Below, piece by piece: positions 1-5,743 of a stretch of DNA of 8,626 nt. The notes beneath the pieces are model-generated. The model had not been told where the DNA came from, searched no databases, and saw only the letters and a list, made by a program, of their open reading frames with translations. This stretch comes from Candidatus Spyradenecus faecavium (GTDB taxonomy: Bacteria > Verrucomicrobiota > Kiritimatiellia > RFP12 > DVOR01). The stretch lies in contig DVOR01000206.1 in the NCBI GenBank assembly GCA_018713405.1, positions 1 through 8,626 on the forward strand, given 5' to 3'. The translations under genes were made by a program, and so were the position numbers. Each line of letters starts with the position of its first letter. Position 1 is the first letter of the stretch.

Positions 1-215
1 CCCAAGGCCGCGCCGACCTCGTGGCCGAGAGCGACGAGCGAGTCTACGTCTTCGAGCTCAAGATCAAAGGCACCGCGCAGGAGGCCCTCGCCCAGATCAA
101 GGACCGCGGCTACGCCGAGCCCTATCGCGCCACGGGCAAACCCATCCACCTCATCGGCCTGGCCTTCGACCCCGCCACCCACACCCTCACCGACGCCCTC
201 GTCGAGCAGTTCTGA
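1..215 (+). CDS. PD-(D/E)XK nuclease-superfamily protein, C-terminal fragment (PDDEXK_9 / DUF1703-like)
   Basis: Partial gene cut by the left edge; reading frame begins at base 3 and gives 70 residues before TGA at 213-215. The fragment holds the core of a PD-(D/E)XK nuclease fold: an aspartate in GRADLV (fragment residue 5), a strand, then E-L-K in VYVFELKI (residues 18-20). It ends with a YAEPY...GKPIHLIGLAFD stretch, which is typical of the C-terminal PDDEXK_9 domain found behind an AAA-ATPase-like domain (DUF1703 proteins). The N-terminal ATPase part would lie outside the window. In that family the proteins are abundant, often multicopy, and their biological role is unsettled; mobile-element or defence roles have been suggested. 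The GTG at base 21 is not a credible start because the nuclease core continues upstream of it. Family assignment is from motif recognition, not a search. Confidence 0.8.
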   Translation, partial: QGRADLVAESDERVYVFELKIKGTAQEALAQIKDRGYAEPYRATGKPIHLIGLAFDPATHTLTDALVEQF

Positions 216-241
216 CGCCACCCCGCATCCATTGCGCGCGA

Positions 242-260
242 TGTGACAGCCGATGTCACA
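242..260. repeat. Perfect inverted repeat TGTGACA-N5-TGTCACA
   Basis: Two 7-base arms (242-248 and 254-260) flank GCCGA, 27 bases after the nuclease gene stop. No T-run follows, so it is a weak terminator candidate. The symmetry would also suit a dimeric regulator. Arm spacing does not match the CRP consensus (TGTGA-N6-TCACA; here N9). Confidence 0.4.
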
Positions 261-358
261 CTCGCCCCTGCCGCCTCGTATTTCCAACCCTTTCCGCCCC
301 TGACATCCATGACAGGCCCACCGTCGGGCAGCCCCCGCCCATCACGAATCGGCATGCA

Positions 359-421
359 CCCTAGACATCGGCAATAGGTATCCATGGGGAGGCCCTGTGC
401 CATCGAACTTGCCCTAGACAT
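359..421 (+). repeat. Direct repeat CCCTAGACAT, two copies (359-368, 412-421)
   Basis: Two identical 10-base copies are 53 bases apart at the left border of the low-GC segment. A similar CCCTAGGCAC lies at 1468-1477 on the right border, in the same orientation. This could be a trace of insertion boundaries or coincidence. The rest of 216-428 holds no gene that I can support. Confidence 0.3.
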
Positions 422-428
422 ACCAAGT

Positions 429-458
429 TTGACACGCGAGTCAGCTGTGTGGTATTTT
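429..458 (+). promoter_or_regulatory. Sigma70-type promoter with perfect -35 and extended -10
   Basis: TTGACA (429-434), an 18-base spacer, then TGG-TATTTT with the hexamer at 453-458. The TG at 450-451 gives an extended -10. The predicted start (+1) is the A at 465, the first base of an inverted repeat. It points right, into the 3' end of the oppositely oriented DUF3800 gene, so the product would be a short RNA or an antisense transcript. This is sequence evidence only. Confidence 0.45.
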
Positions 459-464
459 AATAGT

Positions 465-522
465 AGTTCGGTGCCACGGAGTGGCTCGATATGGATCATC
501 CCAGCCGAACTTCATTTCTTTG
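465..522 (+). ncRNA. Possible small structured RNA / bidirectional hairpin at the DUF3800 3' end
   Basis: AGTTCGG (465-471) pairs with CCGAACT (505-511), enclosing a second hairpin GCCAC-GGA-GTGGC (473-485). On the plus strand the fold begins exactly at the +1 predicted from the promoter at 429-458 and is followed by a T-rich stretch (511-522). That is the layout of a roughly 55-base small RNA. On the minus strand the same fold lies directly after the DUF3800 stop codon, so a terminator or 3'-UTR stabiliser for that gene is the main alternative. The minus-strand downstream bases (ACTATTAAAAT) are not a clean U-tract. Confidence 0.25.
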
Positions 523-1315
523 CGAATGGACTTGTGGGCGGGAAGATTTTCAACCCGTCCACTTTTTCTTTGTCCGTATTGTCGGAGTTGTAAAAGAAGG
601 GCGCGATACGTTTGTAAAAGGGATAGTCGGGATCGTCTTGCGAGAATCTTCGATAGACATTGTAGCAACATAAATCGGCGAGTTGAACGCCTTCGCACGT
701 TTCACTTCGCACGAACAGTGGCATTTCAATAATGTGCTTGAAATGTAACCCAGAAGTCGCGCCACGTTCATAAAATGTGATTTGGGCCGTGGTGGTCTGA
801 AGATTGCGCTGCTTCCCGGTATCGTCTGTAATCAATATGGCCTTATGCTTGGGATGGGCTTCGGTCATGTACCTCTCAATACGCTCGCAAAGCAACTCCC
901 ATGCTTTGAGGTGGATTGCTTTTTGGTCCGCAAGGTGTGAGTTTGGCAGAATGGCCTGTTTGTCGATAACGGCTGAGATAAGGACCGCTTTACACTGCTT
1001 AAGTTGGTCGTAAAACATGGATGAAAGCTTGAGCCGCTCGGTATCCGTTTGGAACTTGGAGAAGGGGTGTTTGTCCCGTTCCTTTGGGTTTCTGAGATAG
1101 GTGGACTTCACCTCCGCGTCGGTCGAGACATCTAACTTGATGCCTTCGTCACGCATGATTCTGTCAATGATGGATTGCTTGAACCGCGTGATGTCAAAGT
1201 GAAATCGCTTCCAGTGGTTCTCGTACATCCCAACCGCAGTGAGGATGTAAAACCTCTCCTTCTCCAAATGAGAGAAATCGCGGTTGCCGGACTCATCGAT
1301 ATAGAATAGATACAC
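512..1315 (-). CDS. DUF3800 domain-containing protein (RNase H-like fold family)
   Basis: A 267-residue protein. It opens with YIDESG (residues 5-10), the hallmark of DUF3800 (PF12686). Further family features follow: E68-V-K70, an ITDDTG strand end (162-167) and a C-terminal GVQLADLCCYNVYRRF block (209-224) with Q211 and D214. The acidic residues D7, D164/D165 and D214 would form an RNase H-like metal site. The family's function is unknown; members are frequent in phage, mobile and defence regions. The start is GTG at 1313-1315, chosen because AAAGGAG (1325-1331) lies 9 bases upstream; an ATG inside that gap is followed at once by TGA. A matching promoter sits just upstream. The gene is noticeably less GC-rich than its neighbours, with many A/T third positions, which suggests horizontal acquisition. 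Length is normal for the family and it appears intact. No partner gene is next to it. Confidence 0.85.
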   Translation of the reverse strand: MYLFYIDESGNRDFSHLEKERFYILTAVGMYENHWKRFHFDITRFKQSIIDRIMRDEGIKLDVSTDAEVKSTYLRNPKERDKHPFSKFQTDTERLKLSSMFYDQLKQCKAVLISAVIDKQAILPNSHLADQKAIHLKAWELLCERIERYMTEAHPKHKAILITDDTGKQRNLQTTTAQITFYERGATSGLHFKHIIEMPLFVRSETCEGVQLADLCCYNVYRRFSQDDPDYPFYKRIAPFFYNSDNTDKEKVDGLKIFPPTSPFAKK

Positions 1316-1341
1316 CTGTCACATCTCCTTTGTGTACTCGC

Positions 1342-1370
1342 AGAATAACACAGACCGCACAATGCTGCAA
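1342..1370 (-). promoter_or_regulatory. Promoter of the DUF3800 gene
   Basis: On the minus strand TTGCAG (1370-1365), a 17-base spacer and TATTCT (1347-1342) with a TG-T extension in front of the -10. The predicted +1 is the A at 1335, giving a 20-base leader that contains AAAGGAG (1331-1325). The spacing fits the GTG start at 1315. Confidence 0.5.
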
Positions 1371-1454
1371 TAGGATTGGAAAGCTTGTCGCGCGATAGTA
1401 CACCTGCCGCCACCGCCTTATCCTTCTCTTTACCACGTGTGTTCGTGGGACGCT

Positions 1455-1482
1455 GTGTGCAACAATCCCTAGGCACACTTTT
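1455..1482 (+). other. Short hairpin GTGTGC-N12-GCACAC with T-run between the divergent genes
   Basis: The 6-base arms are 1455-1460 and 1473-1478, followed by TTTT (1479-1482). It sits 15-40 bases upstream of the GH16 promoter, where an operator or an insulating terminator could be. The stem is short and the loop long, so either role is speculative. Nothing else that I can support lies in 1371-1496. Confidence 0.2.
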
Positions 1483-1496
1483 CCCTTTGCCACCGC

Positions 1497-1525
1497 TTGT
1501 CGCGGGAGGACGCCTTTGCTAAAGT
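1497..1525 (+). promoter_or_regulatory. Promoter of the leader ORF / GH16 gene
   Basis: TTGTCG (1497-1502), a 17-base spacer, then TGC-TAAAGT (hexamer 1520-1525), an extended -10. Predicted +1 is the A at 1532. It aligns without gaps to the promoter at 2675-2703: both share CTTG at the -35 and TGCTA-AGT at the -10. Confidence 0.55.
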
Positions 1526-1545
1526 GAAGGCAAAGGAACCCAACC

Positions 1546-1629
1546 ATGACGAGACACTGCTTGGCCGCCCTGCCCTTCGCCGCCTCGTTGGGGTGTTTCG
1601 TCCTTCGTTCACCGTTCCCCAAGGATTAA
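1546..1629 (+). CDS. 27-residue leader ORF upstream of GH16
   Basis: ATG at 1546 to TAA at 1627-1629 encodes MTRHCLAALPFAASLGCFVL followed by RSPFPKD. AAAGGA (1532-1537), 8 bases before the ATG, is a good ribosome binding site at the very 5' end of the predicted transcript. The hydrophobic middle resembles a signal or membrane segment. The stop overlaps the GH16 ribosome binding region (AAGGA 1621-1625) and lies 5 bases before the GH16 ATG, so translational coupling is possible. No Trp-, His- or similar runs suggest classical attenuation. The alternative is that this is simply an untranslated leader. I do not recognise the peptide. Confidence 0.35.
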   Translation: MTRHCLAALPFAASLGCFVLRSPFPKD

Positions 1630-1634
1630 AGACC

Positions 1635-2474
1635 ATGAAACTGCACTTCCTCCTCCCCTGCCTTGCGCTCCTCGCCGCCGGTTGCGCCACCGAGCGGCTC
1701 GTCTTCTCCGAGGAGTTCGACGTGCCCGGCCTGCCTGACCCCGCCACCTGGCGTTACGAGGAAGGCTGGGTGCGCAACCAAGAGGCCCAGTGGTACTCCA
1801 AGGCCGACCCCGCCAACACCTGGATTGAGGACGGCACCCTGCGCATCACCGCCCGCAAGCTCGAGGAGCCCCGCCCCAACCCCGCCGAGAACCCCGCCGG
1901 CGAGGGCCGCCCCTGGGGCCCCGCCCGCGACGCCATCCGCTACACCTCCGGCTCCATCGACACCAAGGGCCGCTTCGCCTTCCAGTACGGCCGCGTCGAG
2001 GTCCGCGCCCGCCTCGCCCACGGCCAGGGCGCCTGGCCCGCCATCTGGACCCTCGGCGTCTGGGGCCGCCATCCCGACTGCGGCGAGATCGACATCATGG
2101 AATACGTCTGGTCCTCCCGCGACCGCGTCTGGGCCACCCTCCACTTCCCCGGCCGCTACGACATGCCCGCCAACGAGCGCTCCGGCGCCTACGCCGGGCC
2201 CGAGGTGCAGGACGGCGAGTTCCACCTCTACGGCATGGAGTGGGACGCCGAGAAGATCACCTTCACCTACGACGGCAAGCCTTATTACACCTTCGCCCTC
2301 GACCGCGTCAACCGCCCCGACGGCACCAACCCCTTCCGCCAGCCCCACTACCTCAAGCTCAACCTCGCCCTCGGCACCGAGAAGAACTGGGGCGGCGCCC
2401 TCGACCCCGCCATCCTCCCCCAGACCTTCGAGGTCGACTACGTCCGCGTCTACCAGCGCCCCGCCAAACCCTAA
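1635..2474 (+). CDS. Glycoside hydrolase family 16 lipoprotein (beta-glucanase-type)
   Basis: A 279-residue secreted enzyme. The N-terminus is a lipoprotein signal: MKLHFLLPCLALLAAGC with lipobox L-A-A-G-C, acylated Cys17. One GH16 domain fills the rest (about 22-275). It contains FSEEFD near the start, the GAWPAIW strand (132-138), and the active site EIDIME, with nucleophile E151, D153 and acid/base E156. The five-residue ExDxxE spacing (beta-bulge form) is the one found in laminarinase-, agarase- and carrageenase-like members, not in the ExDxE lichenases. It ends with FEVDYVRVYQ, the usual final strand. The family hydrolyses or transglycosylates beta-1,3/1,4-glucans and galactans; the substrate here is unknown. 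ATG 1635 was preferred over in-frame GTG/other upstream starts because AAGGA (1621-1625) precedes it and the signal peptide begins there. Third positions are almost all C. The stop lies inside the first palindromic repeat. Confidence 0.9.
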   Translation: MKLHFLLPCLALLAAGCATERLVFSEEFDVPGLPDPATWRYEEGWVRNQEAQWYSKADPANTWIEDGTLRITARKLEEPRPNPAENPAGEGRPWGPARDAIRYTSGSIDTKGRFAFQYGRVEVRARLAHGQGAWPAIWTLGVWGRHPDCGEIDIMEYVWSSRDRVWATLHFPGRYDMPANERSGAYAGPEVQDGEFHLYGMEWDAEKITFTYDGKPYYTFALDRVNRPDGTNPFRQPHYLKLNLALGTEKNWGGALDPAILPQTFEVDYVRVYQRPAKP

Positions 2475-2550
2475 GGGTTCCGACCCGAAACCCTAAGGGG
2501 TTCGACCCAAAACCCTAAGGGTTTCGCCCCAGACCCTTAAGGGTTTCGCA
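2466..2550 (+). repeat. Tandem palindromic repeat array, four units of 21-22 bp
   Basis: The units begin at 2466, 2488, 2510 and 2531. The consensus is AAACCCTAAGGGTTTCG followed by ACCC or a variant. The core AAACCC-TA-AGGGTTT is nearly self-complementary, so each unit is itself a palindrome and units can also pair with each other. Unit 4 is slightly different (AGACCCTTAAGGG). Unit 1 overlaps the last two codons and TAA stop (2472-2474) of the GH16 gene. Likely roles are an extragenic palindromic element, a 3'-end stabiliser or part of a terminator. The origin of the repeat is unknown. Confidence 0.8.
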
Positions 2551-2601
2551 AAAAGAGGTGGACTTATTCGCAATGACCCTGCCGCGTCGAGACCCTTGTC
2601 C

Positions 2602-2630
2602 GGCGCGGGAAGCCCTCTCCCCGCGCCTTT
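2602..2630 (+). terminator. GC-rich hairpin with short T-run, candidate terminator of the GH16 unit
   Basis: GGCGCGGG (2602-2609) pairs perfectly with CCCGCGCC (2620-2627) across a 10-base loop and is followed by TTT (2628-2630). The stem is strong but the T-run is short. It lies between the repeat array and the exopolysaccharide promoter, where insulation would be expected. Confidence 0.4.
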
Positions 2631-2674
2631 CCGCGCATTCTAACACCAACGAAACGGGGGGAGAGAATAAAGGC

Positions 2675-2703
2675 TTGCGTTGGCTGTCGCGATGTGCTAC
2701 AGT
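2675..2703 (+). promoter_or_regulatory. Promoter of the polysaccharide export operon
   Basis: TTGCGT (2675-2680), 17-base spacer, TGC-TACAGT (hexamer 2698-2703) with extended -10. Predicted +1 is the G at 2710. The first ATG (2711) would then be almost leaderless, which supports translation from the ATG at 2732. Confidence 0.55.
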
Positions 2704-2731
2704 ATCCCCGATGTTTCATTCCAGAGTGTCT

Positions 2732-3388
2732 ATGCAACGCTTGAGTCTAGCTCTTCTCTGCCTTCTCCCGTGGCTGTGCGGCTGCGGGGCGATTTACGAT
2801 GCGCTCTTCCCCGGCGACGTGAAGCGGGTGGAGGTCCACGAGCTGCAGTCCAACGTCACCACGCCGAAGCTCCGCCCCGGCCTCCAGATCACCGTCTCGG
2901 TCTCGGCCCTGGGCCAGGAGGTCTTCGCGCCGCAGCAGAAAGAGGTCTCCGCCGAAGGCGACGTCCTCCTGCCCTACGTGGACAGCGTGAAGTGCGAGGG
3001 CATGACGATCGAGCAGTTGCGTCAGGTGCTCATCAAGCGGTATTCCGAGTTCTACGTGAACCCGCAGGTGGCGGTGGACTACGTGCCCGTGAGCGCGGGC
3101 GGGTCCTCGCCCTATGGCTCGGTGCTCGTCACCGGGTGCGTCGGCTCCCCCGGGCCCGTCAGCATCCCCCCGACGCGCGACCTGACGGTGATGCAGGCGC
3201 TCAGCGCCGCCGGCGGCGCCGGCATGTGGGCCAACCGCTCCGCCGTCACCCTCACCCGCGAGCTGGAGAACGGCGAGAAGCAGCGGGTGGTCATCGATTT
3301 GGACGACATCGGCAACGACGCGGCCACCGAACTGGACGTCGTGCTGATGCCCGGAGACGTGCTGAACGTCCCCGAAAGCAACTGGTAA
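2732..3388 (+). CDS. Short Wza/OPX-type polysaccharide export lipoprotein
   Basis: From ATG 2732 the product has 218 residues. MQRLSLALLCLLPWLCGC is a lipoprotein signal, with C18 as the probable acylated residue (an unusual Cys at lipobox -2). A Poly_export domain (PF02563-like) covers about 46-120, including LRPGLQITVSV, AEGDVLLPYV and YVNPQVAVDYVP. One SLBB domain follows (about 130-212: GSVLVTGCVGSPGPVSIPPTRDLT-type start, AGG at 160-162) and closes with LMPGDVLNVPES. The protein then stops: the second SLBB and the C-terminal outer-membrane helix of classical Wza (about 380 residues) are absent. It should form a periplasmic ring that conducts polymer toward the outer membrane. The ATG at 2711 (seven residues longer) is an alternative start but spoils the signal peptide and lies at the predicted transcription start. 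It is first in a five-gene operon. Confidence 0.87.
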   Translation: MQRLSLALLCLLPWLCGCGAIYDALFPGDVKRVEVHELQSNVTTPKLRPGLQITVSVSALGQEVFAPQQKEVSAEGDVLLPYVDSVKCEGMTIEQLRQVLIKRYSEFYVNPQVAVDYVPVSAGGSSPYGSVLVTGCVGSPGPVSIPPTRDLTVMQALSAAGGAGMWANRSAVTLTRELENGEKQRVVIDLDDIGNDAATELDVVLMPGDVLNVPESNW

Positions 3389-3427
3389 CCTGATTTGTTG
3401 TTGGTCTAGAGAGAAAGAGAGCGAAGC

Positions 3428-4474
3428 ATGAAGCGAATGATGCTTTTGGCCGCAACCCTCCTGTTGGGGGTGTGGAGCGTGCGCGCGGCGGTCTTGACGG
3501 AGGCAGATTTGACGCCCGCCGCCATCAGCCGCACCGTCCAGGCGACCGCTGAGAACCAGCGCCTGGCCTATGCGCGCCAAGTGATGGTCTCCATCGGGGC
3601 CTTCCCCGGCGAGGCGACCGCCAAGACCCAGCGCCTGGCCTCCGCGGCCCGCGCGCTGATCCGTGGCGCCGGCAGCAAGCAGGGCGTGGCGATGATTTCC
3701 GAGATCTACGCCTCCGCCCCCCTCGAGAACCTGCAGGGCCTGTCCGACCTCCTGGCGGACAACGGCTTCGGCCAGGTTGAGAACAAGTTGGACGACGCGC
3801 AGTACAACGCCTTCTGCACGCAGGTGGTCAAGACCGCCTCCGACTACATCGCCAAGTCCGGCGCCGACGCCCCTGACGTGCGCGTCGCCACCCTGGTCGA
3901 TGCCTTCTCCAAGGGCAGCGAGAAGCCCGCCGCCACGCGCGAGAGCCTCATGGCCGCCCTCCCCGCCGGCTACGTCAACGCCGTCCAGCAGTACAACCGC
4001 GCCGCCGCCGCCGGCGAGACCCGCACCTTCGTGGCCGAGCGCGCCGGCGTCGAGGCCGTCGCCGCCACCCCGGATGACCCGGATGCCGGCAAGGTGGTGA
4101 TGGAGCGCACGAAGTCCGCCCAGGAAGAGGTTACCGAGGAGTATCTCGAGCGTACCTCCCCCGAGGTCGAGGACGTCGCCCCCGATTCCTCCGAGACGGT
4201 TCCCGCCCCCGCGGACGTCCAGGTTCCCCTGCTCGCGCGCTACGTCACCGACGTGTTGGGCCTGACCCAGGACGCGATGGACGATTCCCTCTTCGCCGTG
4301 TGGTACGATTGGGAGACCCATCCCGCGACGCTGCCCGGCCGTCCCTTCCAGTACGAGACCGGCCTGCCCATCTCCGTCGGCATCGACGAGCAGATTCCCG
4401 CCTCCTTCCCGCGCCCCCGCCCGTTGCCGCCCAGCCCGCTGTACCGCAACCAGCGCATCCGTAACATCTTCTAA
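3428..4474 (+). CDS. Exported protein of unknown function in the polysaccharide operon
   Basis: A 348-residue protein I do not recognise. MKRMMLLAATLLLGVWSVRA is a signal peptide, with cleavage likely after A20. The mature part divides into an alanine-rich, probably helical region (about 25-200), an acidic linker (about 232-262, many E/D with P) and a C-terminal section with aromatic WYDWETHP (292-299). It ends in a proline/arginine tail (PRPRPLPP, 329-336) and basic RNQRIRNIF. It has a single cysteine (C130), so no disulfide of its own. Purine-rich GAGAGAAAGAGAG precedes the ATG. It starts 39 bases after the OPX gene and ends 23 bases before the barrel gene, so it is probably co-transcribed and periplasmic. 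A plausible but unproven role is an adaptor between the export ring and the barrel. Confidence 0.75.
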   Translation: MKRMMLLAATLLLGVWSVRAAVLTEADLTPAAISRTVQATAENQRLAYARQVMVSIGAFPGEATAKTQRLASAARALIRGAGSKQGVAMISEIYASAPLENLQGLSDLLADNGFGQVENKLDDAQYNAFCTQVVKTASDYIAKSGADAPDVRVATLVDAFSKGSEKPAATRESLMAALPAGYVNAVQQYNRAAAAGETRTFVAERAGVEAVAATPDDPDAGKVVMERTKSAQEEVTEEYLERTSPEVEDVAPDSSETVPAPADVQVPLLARYVTDVLGLTQDAMDDSLFAVWYDWETHPATLPGRPFQYETGLPISVGIDEQIPASFPRPRPLPPSPLYRNQRIRNIF

Positions 4475-4497
4475 GGCTATTGCCGGAAAGCGAAATC

Positions 4498-5718
4498 ATG
4501 AAAAAACCGCTTCAGTTGGCCGCTTTGCTGTGTGGGTGCCTGGTGACCTCGGTCGCCTTCGCCCAGGCCGGTGACAAGGGTCCCGGCTTCCGCTTCGGCA
4601 ACGGTTGGAATCTTGGCGCCTCCGTCAGCGTCGGTGCCTTCTGGGAGAACAACGCCCACGACTCCACCGAGGACAAGGAGAGCGGCGCAGGCTGGCGCGT
4701 CCAGCCCAGCCTCTCGCTCAGCAAGCAGCTCGGGTCGCGCTCGTCCTTCAACACGAACCTCTTCTACACCATGGAGCGGGGCTTCGACGACGAGGACGCG
4801 GAGGACTCCGACTCCTACGGCATCTCGCTGGGCTACTCCCGCAAGCTCTCGCAGCGCTGGGGCCTGAGCGTCTCGGCCTCCTACTCCCACTCCGAGAACG
4901 ACGAGTTCTACGGCGTGGGCTGGGATGCCGCGAATCCCACGCTCCCCCGCATCGACGTCGATAAGACCGATAACTACCAGGCGAGCGCCGGCCTCAGCTA
5001 TTCCGGCAACAAGTGGAACCTGAGCTTCGGCGCCACCTGGAGCCGCACGGACCGCGACGAATCCTGGGGCACCCAGAGCGACAGCTACGGCCTGAGCATT
5101 GGCGCGGGCTACAAGCTCAGCCGCACCCTGAGCGCGAACCTCTCCGGCTCGATGTCCATCAGCGATCCTGAGGATGGCGACACCTCCACCTCTTACTCCC
5201 TGATGGGCGGCTTCACGAAGACCCTCTCCGACCGCCTCTCCCTCACCGCGATGGCCGGTCTGAGCTTCCAGGACTACAACGGCTACGAGGACGACACCAC
5301 CGTCGACCCCTCCTACACCTTGAGCCTGTCCTACAAGGCCTCCCGCCGCATCGCCCTGGCCCTGTCGATGCACTCCACCTACGAGTCCGAGTACTACAAC
5401 GACGGGTACTACAATGCGCGCACCACGTACGTCTGGTCGCACAACCTGACCGGCTCGATGACCGTCCAGTGGTCCGACAAGCTCTACTCCACGCTGAGCG
5501 TCTCCGGCTTCTACGAGGAGCACGTCGCCACGGTCAGCGGCCTCGGCGATCGTGACCGCAAGTACGTCCAGCTCGCCTTCAACACGTCCTACCGCTTCAA
5601 CAGCTACGTCTCGATGTACGGGAGCGTCTCCTGGAAGAACGACCAGTACGACTATGACAGCGGTGACGATTCGGCCGACGACATCCGCCTGGATGTCGGT
5701 ATGACCTTCACGCTGTAA
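4498..5718 (+). CDS. Outer-membrane beta-barrel protein (BBP2-type), probable polysaccharide export porin
   Basis: A 406-residue protein. A signal peptide occupies residues 1-22 (A-F-A before Q23). The mature chain is a run of amphipathic beta strands with alternating aromatic/small residues, such as WNLGASVSVGAFWENN, YGISLGYSRKL, WGLSVSASYSHSE and YTLSLSYKASRRIALALS. Acidic D/E/S-rich loops separate them, and it ends in a strand closing with DVGMTFTL. This resembles putative beta-barrel porin 2 (PF10082), common in exopolysaccharide and exosortase-type loci. ATG 4498 is chosen over an in-frame TTG 18 bases upstream because GGAAAG (4485-4490) and the signal peptide fit it. Position after a short OPX protein suggests it is the outer-membrane pore for the polymer. 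A structural or secretion-unrelated porin is the alternative. Confidence 0.85.
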   Translation: MKKPLQLAALLCGCLVTSVAFAQAGDKGPGFRFGNGWNLGASVSVGAFWENNAHDSTEDKESGAGWRVQPSLSLSKQLGSRSSFNTNLFYTMERGFDDEDAEDSDSYGISLGYSRKLSQRWGLSVSASYSHSENDEFYGVGWDAANPTLPRIDVDKTDNYQASAGLSYSGNKWNLSFGATWSRTDRDESWGTQSDSYGLSIGAGYKLSRTLSANLSGSMSISDPEDGDTSTSYSLMGGFTKTLSDRLSLTAMAGLSFQDYNGYEDDTTVDPSYTLSLSYKASRRIALALSMHSTYESEYYNDGYYNARTTYVWSHNLTGSMTVQWSDKLYSTLSVSGFYEEHVATVSGLGDRDRKYVQLAFNTSYRFNSYVSMYGSVSWKNDQYDYDSGDDSADDIRLDVGMTFTL

Positions 5719-5731
5719 GGCCGTCAGGCCT
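5718..5731 (+). other. Small hairpin AGGCC-GTCA-GGCCT after the barrel stop
   Basis: A 5-bp perfect stem with a 4-base loop begins in the TAA stop of the barrel gene and lies 12 bases before the next GTG. There is no T-run, so transcription should continue; it may tune expression of the ligase-like gene. Confidence 0.3.
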
Positions 5732-5743
5732 CGTTCACCCGCC

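Noticed and set aside
242..260. CRP-like operator (TGTGA...TCACA)
   Set aside because: The half-sites are separated by 9 bases, not 6, and no promoter is next to it.
465..511. Integron attC site
   Set aside because: The fold starts with GTT and ends with AAC, the reverse of the RYYYAAC...GTTRRRY order, and no integrase or cassette is present.
384..593. Plus-strand small ORFs (384-593, 481-732, 491-673) over the DUF3800 gene
   Set aside because: They overlap a well-supported gene on the other strand, lack ribosome binding sites and show no recognisable motif.
1497..1634. N-terminal extension of the GH16 protein from the upstream in-frame GTG/TTG
   Set aside because: It would run through the promoter and bury the lipoprotein signal peptide. 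ATG 1635 has a ribosome binding site.
2466..2550. CRISPR array or telomere-like CCCTAAA tract
   Set aside because: The 21-22 bp units are contiguous with no spacers, so it is not CRISPR. The CCCTAA match is part of a palindrome, not a simple heptamer run, and lies internally.
2558..2731. N-terminal extension of the OPX protein
   Set aside because: The extension crosses the terminator-like hairpin and the predicted promoter and would mask the lipoprotein signal.
2747..4321. Long open frame on the minus strand (524 codons) opposite the OPX and exported-protein genes
   Set aside because: Gly/Ala/Val/Asp/Leu-rich low-complexity translation typical of the complement of NNC/NNG codons. The plus-strand genes have signal peptides and domains.
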